The position numbers and the translations under genes were made by a program. This document shows positions 8,088 to 16,744 of a stretch of 64,000 nucleotides of DNA, in pieces (position 1 is the first letter of the stretch; every line of letters starts with the position of its first letter). The notes beneath the pieces were generated by a model. It did no database searches, had not been told where the DNA came from, and saw nothing but the letters and a program-made list of their open reading frames with translations. This DNA comes from Bradyrhizobium viridifuturi (GTDB lineage Bacteria > Pseudomonadota > Alphaproteobacteria > Rhizobiales > Xanthobacteraceae): NCBI RefSeq assembly GCF_001238275.1, contig NZ_LGTB01000013.1:1-64000 (forward strand), given 5' to 3'.

Positions 8088-8936
8088 CTATGCTACCGCC
8101 CGCTGGCCGATGATGGCAAAGCGCAGCTTGCTGGAGATGAAGTCGATCGCGGCGACCGCGATCAGGATCATCTGGATCAGGAACGACACCTTCTGCCATT
8201 CCAGCACGCGGATCTGCTCGGCGAGCTGCAAGCCGATGCCGCCGGCGCCGACGATGCCGATGATGGTGGCGGAACGGGTGTTCGATTCGATGAAGTAGAG
8301 CACCTGGCCTGCGATGACCGGCAGCACCTGCGGCAGCAGTCCGAACCGGATCTCATGCAGCGCATTGCCGCCAGAGGCACGGATACCCTCGACCTGCTTG
8401 CGGTCCGCCGCCTCGATTGCCTCCGAGAACAGCTTTCCGAACGCGCCGAAGTCGGAGACCATGATCGCCAGCACGCCGGCGAACGGGCCGAGGCCGACGA
8501 CGTTGATCCAGACCAGCGCCCAGATCAGCGTATCGACGCCGCGGATCGAGTCCAGGAAACGGCGCACCGGAAAGCGGATCAGGTTGGACGGGATGATGTT
8601 GCGCGCCGCCAGCAGGCTGACCGGCAGCGCGAACAGCGCTGCGAGCGTGGTGCCGAGCAGCGCGATCGACAGCGTCTCGCCGAGCGCCTGCATGTAGAGC
8701 GGGAACGATGAGCCGGGGTTCGGCGGGATCATCATCATGGTGATCCAGCCGAGCTGGCTCATCCCGGTGATCAGCTTGGTCGGCGAGAAGTCGAGATCGA
8801 CCAGGCCGTAGACGAAGATCGCGAGCGCTGCGGCGATCATGGCCGGCATTGCCAGCCGCGCCGACGCCGGACGTTCGAACACGCCGGGATATTTTCCGCG
8901 CAACTCAGCGGTGTCCGGTTTCGGCATCTGGCTCAT
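8088..8936 (-). CDS. phnE: Phosphonate ABC transporter permease PhnE (second copy)
   Basis: A 282-residue inner-membrane permease with about six hydrophobic segments and the BPD-type EAA loop region EAIEAADRKQVEGIRASGGNALHEIRFG present around residues 165-195. The start at 8936 (MSQMPK) overlaps the upstream permease by 4 bp. Two PhnE proteins, probably as a heterodimer, are common in rhizobial phosphonate transporters. The open frame continues upstream only as a shadow of the first phnE. Confidence 0.92.
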   Translation of the reverse strand: MSQMPKPDTAELRGKYPGVFERPASARLAMPAMIAAALAIFVYGLVDLDFSPTKLITGMSQLGWITMMMIPPNPGSSFPLYMQALGETLSIALLGTTLAALFALPVSLLAARNIIPSNLIRFPVRRFLDSIRGVDTLIWALVWINVVGLGPFAGVLAIMVSDFGAFGKLFSEAIEAADRKQVEGIRASGGNALHEIRFGLLPQVLPVIAGQVLYFIESNTRSATIIGIVGAGGIGLQLAEQIRVLEWQKVSFLIQMILIAVAAIDFISSKLRFAIIGQRAVA

Positions 8937-9817
8937 CGGCGGGTCTCCTTGCCGAACAGCCGGCCGCGCAGCCAGCCGGTCGAGATGTCGATGATGAAGA
9001 CGGTGACGATGATGGTGACGAGGATGGCGCTGACGTCGGAATAGTAGAACTTGCGGATCGCGACCACGAGCTCCTGCCCGATGCCGCCGGCGCCGACGAA
9101 GCCCATCACCGACGCTTCGCGGACGTTGATCTCGAAGCGCAGCAGCGCGTAGCTGGCATAGCCCGCCGAGACCTGCGGCAGGATGGCAAAGCGCATGCAG
9201 GACAGCCAGCTGGCGCCGGTGGAGCGGATGCCCTCGACCGGCTTCATGTCGGCATTCTCGACGATCTCGGCGAACAGTTTTCCGAGCGCGCCGGTGGTGT
9301 GGATCGCGATCGCCAGCACGCCGGCCATCGGCCCGAGGCCGAACGCGATCACGAAGATCAGCGCGAACACGATGCCGGGCACTGTGCGGGCGAATTCGAG
9401 CAGCCGGCGGATGATGAAGCGCACCCACGGTCCCGGCGAAGTGTTCTGGGCGGCAAAGAAATTCAGCATGAAGGCGAACACCGCACCGGTCAGGGTGCCG
9501 ACGTAACTGATCAGCAGCGTCTCGCCGAGCAGGCGCAGCCACTTCTTCAGCCCCCAGAACCATTCCAGCGGGTCGGTCCAGACCCGCGCACCGGAGTCCA
9601 GCGTCAGGATGCGGTCGAAATAACTGAGGAAGTTGCCGAAATAGGTGAAGAACGTGTGCAGGTTCACTTCGGCGCCGAGCGCGGCGATGAACAGTGCCGC
9701 GCAGAACACCGCGGTCGCCACCGTCGCCTTCAGCCGCTTGCGCGCAACCGCCTCGCGATAGGCATCGTTCAGCGTCGCCAGTTGCTGCGATGGAAGGATG
9801 GATATGGCGGTCGCCAT
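8933..9817 (-). CDS. phnE: Phosphonate ABC transporter permease PhnE (first copy)
   Basis: A 294-residue permease when started at 9817 (MATAIS). An in-frame ATG-type start exists at 9880, but it would sit inside the hairpin 9854-9878, so 9817 is preferred although no strong ribosome site is visible there. Hydrophobic helices span most of the protein, and the cytoplasmic loop has the ENADMKPVEGIRSTG motif shared with the second PhnE. It pairs with PhnC and PhnD. Confidence 0.9.
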   Translation of the reverse strand: MATAISILPSQQLATLNDAYREAVARKRLKATVATAVFCAALFIAALGAEVNLHTFFTYFGNFLSYFDRILTLDSGARVWTDPLEWFWGLKKWLRLLGETLLISYVGTLTGAVFAFMLNFFAAQNTSPGPWVRFIIRRLLEFARTVPGIVFALIFVIAFGLGPMAGVLAIAIHTTGALGKLFAEIVENADMKPVEGIRSTGASWLSCMRFAILPQVSAGYASYALLRFEINVREASVMGFVGAGGIGQELVVAIRKFYYSDVSAILVTIIVTVFIIDISTGWLRGRLFGKETRR

Positions 9818-9853
9818 CGATGCGGGCCAGTCTGCTGGATGGATGAACGAAAA

Positions 9854-9878
9854 GGGCCGGGTTGTCGAAACCCGGCCC
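9854..9878 (-). terminator. Strong hairpin between phnD and phnE
   Basis: gggccgggtt (9854-9863) and aacccggccc (9869-9878) are perfect 10-bp arms around gtcga. Its place just after the binding-protein gene and before the permease gene fits an attenuating or RNA-stabilising hairpin that keeps phnD expression above that of phnE, as seen in many ABC operons. No U-run follows. Confidence 0.6.
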
Positions 9879-9898
9879 AAGTCAGCGACGATGTGTGA

Positions 9899-10828
9899 TC
9901 AGGAGCCCTTCTTGCGCAGGGCGTCGACGAACTTGATCAGCTCGATGGTCTTGTCGTAGTCGGCGTTGGTGACCGTCTGCCACGGCAGGTTCTTGCCGTC
10001 GGACAGCTTCTTGAAGGCTTCCGGATCCTTCTTCGGCATGTCGAGGAAGGCCTGCTTGATCTTCGCCTTCATGTCGTCGGGAAGGCTCTCGAGGTAAGCG
10101 TAGGGCGAGTTGATGATCAGGTCGGACTTCACGATGATCCGGAAGTCTTCCTTCTTCAGCGGCGTGCCGTCGCTCGACTTCACCATGTTCTTGGCGAGCA
10201 TGCGGGTCAGGTTGGAATCGTCGTCGGCATTCCACCAGTTGGCGGCAACGTCGACGGTGCCCTGCGCCAGCGCCAGCACCGCGTTCTCGTGGCTGCCGGT
10301 GAACACCACCTTGGAGAAATAGGTCTCCGGATCGATGCCCGTCGCGTTCAGCTTGAAACGCGGCATGTTGTTGCCCGAGGTCGAGTTCGGATCGACCAGG
10401 CCGAGGTTCTTGCCCTTGAGGTCCTCGACCTTCTGGTACGGGCTCTTGGCGAGCACGTAAAACACCGAATAGTAGCCCTTCGAACCATCGGCATTGACGT
10501 CGATCACGAACGCATCGGTCTTGACGCCGGTGAGACGGGCGCGGGCAAACGACGCCGGGCCGTAATAGCCGATGTGGATGTTGCCGGCGCGCTGGCCCTC
10601 GATGACGGCCGCGTAGTCGTTGGCGACGCGCAGGTTCACCTTGATGCCGAGTTCCTTGGTCAGATACTCCGTGAGCGGACCGTAGCGCTCGGTGACGCCG
10701 GAGCCGTTTTCGGCCGGGATCACGGCAAAGGTGATCTCCGGATATTTGGCCTTCCAGTCCTCGGCCGAAGCCGAGCCGGCGAATGCCAGTGCGGCTGCGC
10801 CGGCCAGAATGATGCGACGAGTGATCAT
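9899..10828 (-). CDS. phnD: Phosphonate ABC transporter substrate-binding protein PhnD
   Basis: A 309-residue periplasmic binding protein with a signal peptide of about 22 residues ending ASA. It has the family sequence EITFAVIPAENG near the mature N-terminus, IGYYGPASFARA near residue 90 and DPNSTSGNNMPRF in the middle. GAGGGG precedes the ATG. It lies between phnC and phnE in a leftward operon and is flanked by hairpins on both sides. Confidence 0.95.
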   Translation of the reverse strand: MITRRIILAGAAALAFAGSASAEDWKAKYPEITFAVIPAENGSGVTERYGPLTEYLTKELGIKVNLRVANDYAAVIEGQRAGNIHIGYYGPASFARARLTGVKTDAFVIDVNADGSKGYYSVFYVLAKSPYQKVEDLKGKNLGLVDPNSTSGNNMPRFKLNATGIDPETYFSKVVFTGSHENAVLALAQGTVDVAANWWNADDDSNLTRMLAKNMVKSSDGTPLKKEDFRIIVKSDLIINSPYAYLESLPDDMKAKIKQAFLDMPKKDPEAFKKLSDGKNLPWQTVTNADYDKTIELIKFVDALRKKGS

Positions 10829-10859
10829 GTTACCCCTCTTTGGTAGTTACGCCTGTTGG

Positions 10860-10876
10860 CCGGGCGAAATGCCCGG
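10860..10876 (-). terminator. Hairpin between phnC and phnD
   Basis: ccgggc (10860-10865) and gcccgg (10871-10876) pair around gaaat in the 75-bp phnC-phnD spacer. There is no T-run, so it is more likely an mRNA processing or stability element than a full terminator. Confidence 0.4.
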
Positions 10877-10903
10877 TCGTCCAGATTTTCGGTGATGCGA
10901 CGC

Positions 10904-11719
10904 TCAGGCCGCGGCTGCGGTGCCGAGCGCCGGAGCAGTTGCGCCGTCGGGCGCCGGCAGCGGTGCTGCGCCGATGACGTCATTGGCCTCGAGGTCATAG
11001 AGCTCGCGGGCGATATGGTCGGTGAGCGCCGCCGGCGCTCCGTCGAACACCACGCGGCCGGCCGCCATGCCGACCAGGCGGTCGCAGTAAGTGCGCGCGA
11101 GGTCGAGCGAGTGCAGATTGCAGAGCACGGTGATGCCGAAATGCTTGTTGATGCGCAGCAGTGCATCCATCACGATCTTGGTGTTGCGCGGATCGAGCGA
11201 GGCGATCGGCTCGTCGGCGAGAATGATGTCGGGCTCCTGCACCAGCGCGCGGGCGATCGCGACGCGCTGCTGCTGACCGCCCGAGAGCTGGTCGGCGCGC
11301 TGCGCCGCAAGCTGGGCGATGTCGAACTGCTCGAGCGCAGACAGCGCCAGCGCCCTGTCCTGCTCCGGCCAGACCTGCGCCAGCGAGCGCCATGACGGGA
11401 TCTGGGCGAGCCGGCCCATCAGCACATTGGTCAGCACGTCGAGACGGCCGACCAGATTGAACTGCTGGAAGATCATCGCCGAGCGCGCCCGCCACTGGCG
11501 CAGCGCCTTGCCGCGCAGCGCGGTGACATCGGTGCCTTCGAACAGGATACGGCCGGAGGTCGGATCGGCGAGACGGTTGATCATCCGCAGCAGCGTCGAC
11601 TTGCCGGCACCGGAGCGACCGATCACGCCGACAAAGCTGCCCGGCGCAATCGAAAAGGAAGCGTTGTCGACTGCGGCTTTTGCGCCGAAACGGCACGTCA
11701 ACCCTTCCACCACCAGCAT
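10904..11719 (-). CDS. phnC: Phosphonate ABC transporter ATP-binding protein PhnC
   Basis: A 271-residue ABC ATPase with Walker [10 protein letters not shown] near residue 34, signature [15 protein letters not shown] in the middle and Walker [13 protein letters not shown]. The start at 11719 (MLVVEGL) is supported by TTGGAG with correct spacing; a TTG four codons upstream overlaps that ribosome site. It is the first gene of phnCDE1E2 and is preceded on its own strand by a PhoB-box-like sequence at 11766-11783. Confidence 0.95.
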   Translation of the reverse strand: MLVVEGLTCRFGAKAAVDNASFSIAPGSFVGVIGRSGAGKSTLLRMINRLADPTSGRILFEGTDVTALRGKALRQWRARSAMIFQQFNLVGRLDVLTNVLMGRLAQIPSWRSLAQVWPEQDRALALSALEQFDIAQLAAQRADQLSGGQQQRVAIARALVQEPDIILADEPIASLDPRNTKIVMDALLRINKHFGITVLCNLHSLDLARTYCDRLVGMAAGRVVFDGAPAALTDHIARELYDLEANDVIGAAPLPAPDGATAPALGTAAAA

Positions 11720-11765
11720 GTAATGCTCCAACCGCGTCGCGTTGGGCCATCGCTATCCCCGGCGT

Positions 11766-11783
11766 TTTACAGTTATGTGACGG
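11766..11783 (-). promoter_or_regulatory. PhoB box-like site facing phnC
   Basis: On the minus strand CCGTCAC-ATAA-CTGTAAA, two 7-bp units at 11-bp spacing, closely follows the PhoB consensus CTGTCAT-N4-CTGTCAT. It ends about 47 bp before the phnC start, a reasonable position for activation under phosphate limitation. Confidence 0.65.
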
Positions 11784-11832
11784 CTGCGCCGCGGTGCGGC
11801 GATCGTACACACCCTCGCGCGTCGCTCCCTTG

Positions 11833-11861
11833 CCGTCATCGCAACGTCATGATGTTGTCAT
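11833..11861 (+). promoter_or_regulatory. Three tandem PhoB half-sites facing the acyltransferase operon
   Basis: CCGTCAT (11833-11839), ACGTCAT (11844-11850) and TTGTCAT (11855-11861) repeat exactly every 11 bp on the plus strand, the spacing of PhoB direct repeats. The last unit ends 68 bp before the chosen start at 11930. Together with the opposite site at 11766-11783 it makes this a two-sided Pho-controlled gap. Confidence 0.7.
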
Positions 11862-11929
11862 CAAGCATCCCGATGACGAGCGCGCATCCCACGGAAGCCC
11901 AAGATTCTTCGAGATTTGCGGAGGCCCTG

Positions 11930-12595
11930 ATGGCCGGAAAAACACTCTCGGTTGTGCCGACTGTCGACCCGACTGCGTCGGTGCGCGAGAGCAAGCTCGG
12001 CAAATACACCGAGGTCGGCGCGCGCACGATCCTGCTTGAAGTCAGCATGGATGACTATTCCTACGTCGTGAACGACAGCCAGATCACCTACACCTCGGTC
12101 GGCAAGTTCTGCTCGATCGCGGCAATGACGCGGATCAATCCCGGCAACCACCCGATGCATCGCGCGACTCAGGCACATTTCACCTACCGCGCCAGCGCTT
12201 ATTTTCCCGGAGAGAGCGACGACACCGACTTCTTCGACTGGCGACGTGCGCATCACGTGCATATCGGCCATGACGTGTGGATCGGTCACGGCGCGATTTT
12301 ACTGCCGGGACGGAACGTCGGAACCGGCGCGGTCGTCGCCGCCGGCGCGATCGTGACCAAGGATGTCCCTGCCTATACCATCGTTGCCGGTAATCCGGCG
12401 CGTCCGGTGAAGCGGCGCTTCTCCGAGGCAACAGCGGATCGCCTCACTGCGCTCGCGTGGTGGGATTGGGATCACGAAACACTTCGTCGTGTCCTGCCCG
12501 ACTTTCGCAGGCTGGCGGTCGAGGAATTCCTCGACAAGTATGAGGCCGAGGCCGTATCCCAATCACAGGACAAGCAACGGAGCGCCGCATCGTGA
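11930..12595 (+). CDS. Phosphonate-cluster acyltransferase, left-handed beta-helix (hexapeptide) family
   Basis: A 221-residue hexapeptide-repeat acyltransferase of the type repeatedly found beside C-P lyase genes. Hexapeptide turns run from about residue 16 to 170, with [16 protein letters not shown] and [29 protein letters not shown] near the C-terminal side. The start at 11930 is chosen because GGAGG (11920-11924) precedes it; earlier in-frame ATGs overlap the Pho-like repeats. It may acetylate an aminophosphonate, as the unrelated PhnO does, but the substrate is inference. It overlaps the next gene by 4 bp. Confidence 0.85.
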   Translation: MAGKTLSVVPTVDPTASVRESKLGKYTEVGARTILLEVSMDDYSYVVNDSQITYTSVGKFCSIAAMTRINPGNHPMHRATQAHFTYRASAYFPGESDDTDFFDWRRAHHVHIGHDVWIGHGAILLPGRNVGTGAVVAAGAIVTKDVPAYTIVAGNPARPVKRRFSEATADRLTALAWWDWDHETLRRVLPDFRRLAVEEFLDKYEAEAVSQSQDKQRSAAS

Positions 12596-13764
12596 CGGAC
12601 ATTTTCATCGAGGGCGGACGCACGCTGGTTGACGGTGCCCTGGTCGAGACCTCGCTGCGGACCTCGGGCCGCGACATCGGCGCGCTCGACGCCGAGCAAG
12701 GCCGCGCCGCGCTCCACATCGATGCCCGCGGCCTGCTGGTGCTGCCCGGCATCATCGATCTGCACGGCGATGCGTTCGAGCGGCAGATGATGCCGCGGCC
12801 AAGCGTCGACTTCCCGACCGACGTGGCGTTGATCGACAGCGACCGGCAGGCGATCGCCAACGGCATCACCACCGTCTTCCATGGCACGACGTGGTCGTGG
12901 GAGCCCGGCCTGCGCAGCGCGGAAAATGCGCGCAAGCTACTCGATGCGATCGAGGCGCTGCGGCCGCAGCTTGCCGCCGACACGCGCTTCCATCTGCGCC
13001 ACGAGACCCACAATCTCGAAGCCGAGGCCGAGATCATTCAATGGCTCACCGAAGGCCGCATCGACCTGTTCGCCTTCAACGACCACAGCAATGTCAAGCC
13101 GAAGAAGCGCAACCAGCTGGCTGAGCGCACCGGGCTCTCGCTCGAGGCCGTCAACGACATGCTCGATCGGATCGTGTCGCGCCGTGCCGAGGTGCCCGCC
13201 TCGATCGCGCGGCTTGCGGCGGCCGCACGCGCGGCTGATATCCGGATGCTCTCGCATGACGACAACAGCCCGGCGATGCGCCAGGAGTTTCGCGCGCTGG
13301 GCGCCACGATCGCCGAATTCCCCGTCAATGAAGAGACCGCGCGCGACGCCGCCGCGGCCGGCGACTTCATCGTGTTCGGCGCACCCAACGTGGTGCGCGG
13401 CGGCAGCCACACCGGCTGGACCAAGGCATCCGACATGATCGCGCAGGGCCTCTGCTCGGTGCTGGCCTCGGACTACTATTATCCGGCGCAGCTGCTCGCA
13501 GCGTTCCGGCTCGCCGCCGACGGCATCCTGCCAATGACCAAGGCCTGGGACCTGATCTCCTCGGCGCCGGCGCGCGCGGCGGGACTCGCCGATCGCGGCG
13601 TGCTCGCCGCCGGCCGCCGCGCCGACATCATCGTCGTCGACGACAAGGTGCCGCTGCGCCCGCGTATCGTCGCGGTGATCGTGGCGGGACACCTGGTACA
13701 TCTGGCGGATGCGAGCTGCCTCGTTCATTCGCTCGCGCCGCGCAAGACGGTTGCGGCGGCGTAG
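12592..13764 (+). CDS. Second PhnM-like amidohydrolase
   Basis: A 390-residue paralogue of the PhnM at 1340-2494, starting with GTG and overlapping the acyltransferase stop by 4 bp. It keeps HGD (58-60), HLRHE (134-138), SHDD (221-224), [11 protein letters not shown] and ASD metal-site motifs, but where canonical PhnM has MDHTPGQRQF it has [12 protein letters not shown] (163-174), and HTDHLEMH becomes HGDAFERQ. A related phosphonate or phosphate-ester hydrolase with changed substrate handling is likely. Database naming as PhnM would follow the family, but redundancy with the first copy is doubtful. Confidence 0.85.
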   Translation: MTDIFIEGGRTLVDGALVETSLRTSGRDIGALDAEQGRAALHIDARGLLVLPGIIDLHGDAFERQMMPRPSVDFPTDVALIDSDRQAIANGITTVFHGTTWSWEPGLRSAENARKLLDAIEALRPQLAADTRFHLRHETHNLEAEAEIIQWLTEGRIDLFAFNDHSNVKPKKRNQLAERTGLSLEAVNDMLDRIVSRRAEVPASIARLAAAARAADIRMLSHDDNSPAMRQEFRALGATIAEFPVNEETARDAAAAGDFIVFGAPNVVRGGSHTGWTKASDMIAQGLCSVLASDYYYPAQLLAAFRLAADGILPMTKAWDLISSAPARAAGLADRGVLAAGRRADIIVVDDKVPLRPRIVAVIVAGHLVHLADASCLVHSLAPRKTVAAA

Positions 13765-13773
13765 CTCAGCCCC

Positions 13774-14466
13774 ATGGCCAACACTCCACGCTACGCGATC
13801 TATTATGCGCCGTCACGCGACAGCGCCCTGCACCGCTTTGGCTCAACGCTGCTCGGCTACGACGCCGTTGACGGCCGCGACCTGCCGTTTCCCGACGGCG
13901 TTGCACCCGACTGGCGCGAGGTCACCGAGGACCCGCGCAAATACGGCTTCCACGCCACGCTGAAGGCGCCAACCGCGCTCGCCGATGGCAGGACTGAGGC
14001 CGAACTGCTCGATGCCTGCGCCGCCTTCGCCGGCCAGGCCCGGCGGATTCCCGTGATCGAACCGGTGGTCGACGCCATCAGCGGCTTCATTGCCGTGATC
14101 CCGGCGAGCCGCTCCGACGATCTGCAGCAGCTTGCCGCCGACTGCGTCGCGGAATTCGACACCTTTCGTGCGCCTCTGACGCCGGAAGATCGCGCGCGGC
14201 GCAAACCCGAACGTCTCACCGAGCGGCAGCGCGATTATCTCGACCGCTGGGGCTATCCCTACGTCATGGAGGAATTCCGCTTCCACATGACGCTGACGGG
14301 ACGGCTGAGCGACGAGCGGCGCGGCCCGATCGTGGCACGGTTGCGCGAGCGATTCGCGGCGATCGAGCTTGCGACGCTCGCAATCGACCGCATCGCGCTA
14401 TTCAAGCAGACGGACAGCGCATCACGCTTCCGCATCATCGGAAGCTGGCCACTGCAGGCGAACTAG
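13774..14466 (+). CDS. DUF1045 phosphonate-cluster 2H phosphoesterase
   Basis: A 230-residue protein with two H-x-T-L motifs, HATL (60-63) and HMTL (171-174), which are the paired catalytic histidines of the 2H phosphoesterase superfamily. That superfamily opens cyclic phosphates. The gene follows the second PhnM copy by 9 bp in a Pho-box-preceded operon. Because no phnP is present in the window, a role in opening 5-phosphoribosyl 1,2-cyclic phosphate is an attractive inference. It overlaps the convergent LysR gene at the stop codon. Confidence 0.88.
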   Translation: MANTPRYAIYYAPSRDSALHRFGSTLLGYDAVDGRDLPFPDGVAPDWREVTEDPRKYGFHATLKAPTALADGRTEAELLDACAAFAGQARRIPVIEPVVDAISGFIAVIPASRSDDLQQLAADCVAEFDTFRAPLTPEDRARRKPERLTERQRDYLDRWGYPYVMEEFRFHMTLTGRLSDERRGPIVARLRERFAAIELATLAIDRIALFKQTDSASRFRIIGSWPLQAN

Positions 14467-15413
14467 TCCGGCTTGGCGATCTCGGCGAGCAGCCACTTCT
14501 TGAAGGTCTGCAGCGCGCGATTGCGCTGCGCGCCCGGCGGATGAACCAGCCAGTAGCTGCCGGTGACGTGGCCGACCGGCAGGAGCCGGCGGATCGTGCC
14601 GCGCCGTTCGCTTTCGGCGATGAAGGGCTCGAGCGCGAGCGCAACGCCCGCACCGCGTTCGGCGGCCTGCAGCGCGGCGACAAAGCTGTCGACCGAGATC
14701 GCGCGCGCCGCGGCCGGCGCCGGCTCGCCGGCATGCTTGAACCACAGCGGCCAGGCTGCCGGAAATGTCGTGACGTGGATCAGCACGGCGCGACCGAGGT
14801 CGGCGGCGGTGCGCAGCTTCAACCGCCGCGCCAGCGCCGGTGCGCCGACCGGAACGGTTCTTACCTCCATCAGGCGATGCGCGACGACGCCTTCGGGCTT
14901 GTCAGGCCCGAAACTGATGCCCGCGTCGAACGTCTCGGTGTCGAAATCGACATTGCGGTTGGAGGTCTCGATCGCGAGATCGATTTCGGAATGCCGGGTG
15001 AGGAACGCGGATAGCCGCGGGATCAGCCAGGCCGACGCGAATTGCGGCAGCACCTTGAGCCGCAGCCGGCGTTGACCGGCCGCCTCGACCGCCGACTCCG
15101 CCTGCGCCAGCAACGCGAACGCGCGGCCGGTCGCAGCAGCCAGCTTCTCGCCGGCATGGGTCGGCCTGGTAACGCGATGGGCGCGATGAAACAGCGCGAC
15201 GCCGAGATGGACCTCGAGATTGCGGATGCGATGGCTGATCGCCGAGGCGCTGACGTTCAGCACGCCGGCGGCCTCCTTGAAGCTGCCGAGCCTGACCGCG
15301 ACGTCGAACGCCTGCAGCGCCAGCAGATGCGCCGGCCTGAGGCTCGCGGCAGCGAGGTCGTCCCGCTCCTGCGCTGCGGGCCGGCGGCCCGGCCTTGGGT
15401 TGTTCCTGCTCAT
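14463..15413 (-). CDS. LysR-family regulator (GcvA-like)
   Basis: A 316-residue LysR regulator with a winged HTH at about residues 28-88 (AFDVAVRLGSFKEAAGVLNVSAS) and a C-terminal effector-binding domain with the NRNVDFDTETFDAGISFG segment typical of GcvA-type regulators. AGGA precedes the ATG. It is divergent from the Rieske oxygenase gene 170 bp away, the usual arrangement for a LysR and its target, so control of the oxygenase-crotonase pair is inferred. Its tail touches the DUF1045 stop. Confidence 0.85.
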   Translation of the reverse strand: MSRNNPRPGRRPAAQERDDLAAASLRPAHLLALQAFDVAVRLGSFKEAAGVLNVSASAISHRIRNLEVHLGVALFHRAHRVTRPTHAGEKLAAATGRAFALLAQAESAVEAAGQRRLRLKVLPQFASAWLIPRLSAFLTRHSEIDLAIETSNRNVDFDTETFDAGISFGPDKPEGVVAHRLMEVRTVPVGAPALARRLKLRTAADLGRAVLIHVTTFPAAWPLWFKHAGEPAPAAARAISVDSFVAALQAAERGAGVALALEPFIAESERRGTIRRLLPVGHVTGSYWLVHPPGAQRNRALQTFKKWLLAEIAKPD

Positions 15414-15583
15414 CGGCCGATCCTAACGGCCGGCCGCCGCCGATGTCGCGTGGAAAATCCACTTCAGATGAATGTCATTCATGCGAGCCGGGCTCCTTTC
15501 GCTTGTCGCATGCGGGACAATGGGAGAGTCTGTCCCTGAAGCGGGACCGGGCGGCAAGTCCGGCCAATGTAGGGAGAACGGCG

Positions 15584-16714
15584 ATGACGACACAGCTCGC
15601 GGACGAAGCCGCCATCGTTGAGCGCATCCTCAGGCATATCGATGCGAAATCGACCGATCTCAGCGACGGCGTCTGGCACGAGCCCGTCGCGCATTATCAG
15701 TCGCAGGATCGCTTCGCGGCCGAGATCGAACAGGTGTTCCGCCGCACGCTGACACCGTTCTGCCCGTCCGCCGCGCTCGCCGAGACCGGCGCCTATGTTG
15801 CGCGCGACGCGGCGCTGACGCCCGTTGTCGCAATCCGCGGCGCCGACGGCATTGCGCGTGCGTTCCGCAATGCATGCCGGCACCGCGGCGTGCAGCTTGT
15901 CGACGGCGCGGGCTGCAAGAAGGCGCTGACTTGCCGCTATCACGGCTGGACCTACGGCCTCGACGGCCGGCTGCGCGGTGTCCCCGACGACCATGGTTTT
16001 CCCGGGCTCGACAAGAACACGCACGGCCTTGTGCCTGTCACCTGCATCGAACGCGATGGCCTGGTGTTCGTCGCGCAGGACAATCCCGCCGCAACCTCGG
16101 ACGCGACCGGCATGCCGGCGTTGTTCGGTGACGACTGGAAGCTTTACTCGACCGCATCGCAGGAGGTTGAGGCCAATTGGAAGATCGTCGCCGAAGGCTT
16201 CCTCGAAGGCTATCACATCCGGTCGACGCATCAGGATACGTTCTATCCGCTGCAATACGACAATCTCAACGTGATCGAGGCCTTCGGGCGCAACAGCCGG
16301 ATCAGCTTCCCCTATCGGCGCATCGAGAAGCTGCGCAACGTGCCGCCACGCGAGCGCAGAACGGCCGGCATGCTGACGCATGTCTATCACCTGTTCCCGA
16401 ACGTGATGCTGTCGACCTTCCCGACCAACCGGTTGATGACGGTGCTCGAGCCGCTCGCGGTGGACCGCACCCGGCTCGTTACCTACACGCTGTCGAACCA
16501 GATCGCCGCGGAAGATGGCCGCGCCGCGGTCGCCCAGGGACGCGACTTCGTCACCGCGGGCGCGGCTGAGGATCGCGAGATGGCTTGCGCCGCGCAGCAC
16601 GGGCTCGCAACGCGGGCCAACGAGCACTTCACCTTCGGCCTGTTCGAAGGCGCGATCAGGCATTTTCACCAGAACCTGGCCGCGATCATCGACAGCCGCA
16701 CCGGCGCGCGTTGA
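15584..16714 (+). CDS. Rieske non-haem iron aromatic-ring oxygenase, alpha subunit
   Basis: A 376-residue oxygenase. The Rieske [2Fe-2S] ligands are CRH (98-100) and CRYH (117-120). The catalytic iron site is suggested by H211 and H216 in EGYHIRSTH and by D330 in AEDREM. The start at 15584 follows GGGAGA; a longer open frame upstream overlaps the LysR 5' end and is not used. No ferredoxin or reductase partner and no beta subunit are nearby, so electron donors must be encoded elsewhere. The substrate cannot be told; carnitine-like or choline-like monooxygenases and aromatic dioxygenases share this fold. Confidence 0.88.
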   Translation: MTTQLADEAAIVERILRHIDAKSTDLSDGVWHEPVAHYQSQDRFAAEIEQVFRRTLTPFCPSAALAETGAYVARDAALTPVVAIRGADGIARAFRNACRHRGVQLVDGAGCKKALTCRYHGWTYGLDGRLRGVPDDHGFPGLDKNTHGLVPVTCIERDGLVFVAQDNPAATSDATGMPALFGDDWKLYSTASQEVEANWKIVAEGFLEGYHIRSTHQDTFYPLQYDNLNVIEAFGRNSRISFPYRRIEKLRNVPPRERRTAGMLTHVYHLFPNVMLSTFPTNRLMTVLEPLAVDRTRLVTYTLSNQIAAEDGRAAVAQGRDFVTAGAAEDREMACAAQHGLATRANEHFTFGLFEGAIRHFHQNLAAIIDSRTGAR

Positions 16715-16744
16715 CCCGTTGCACCACTGCCCAGAGGACCGAGC

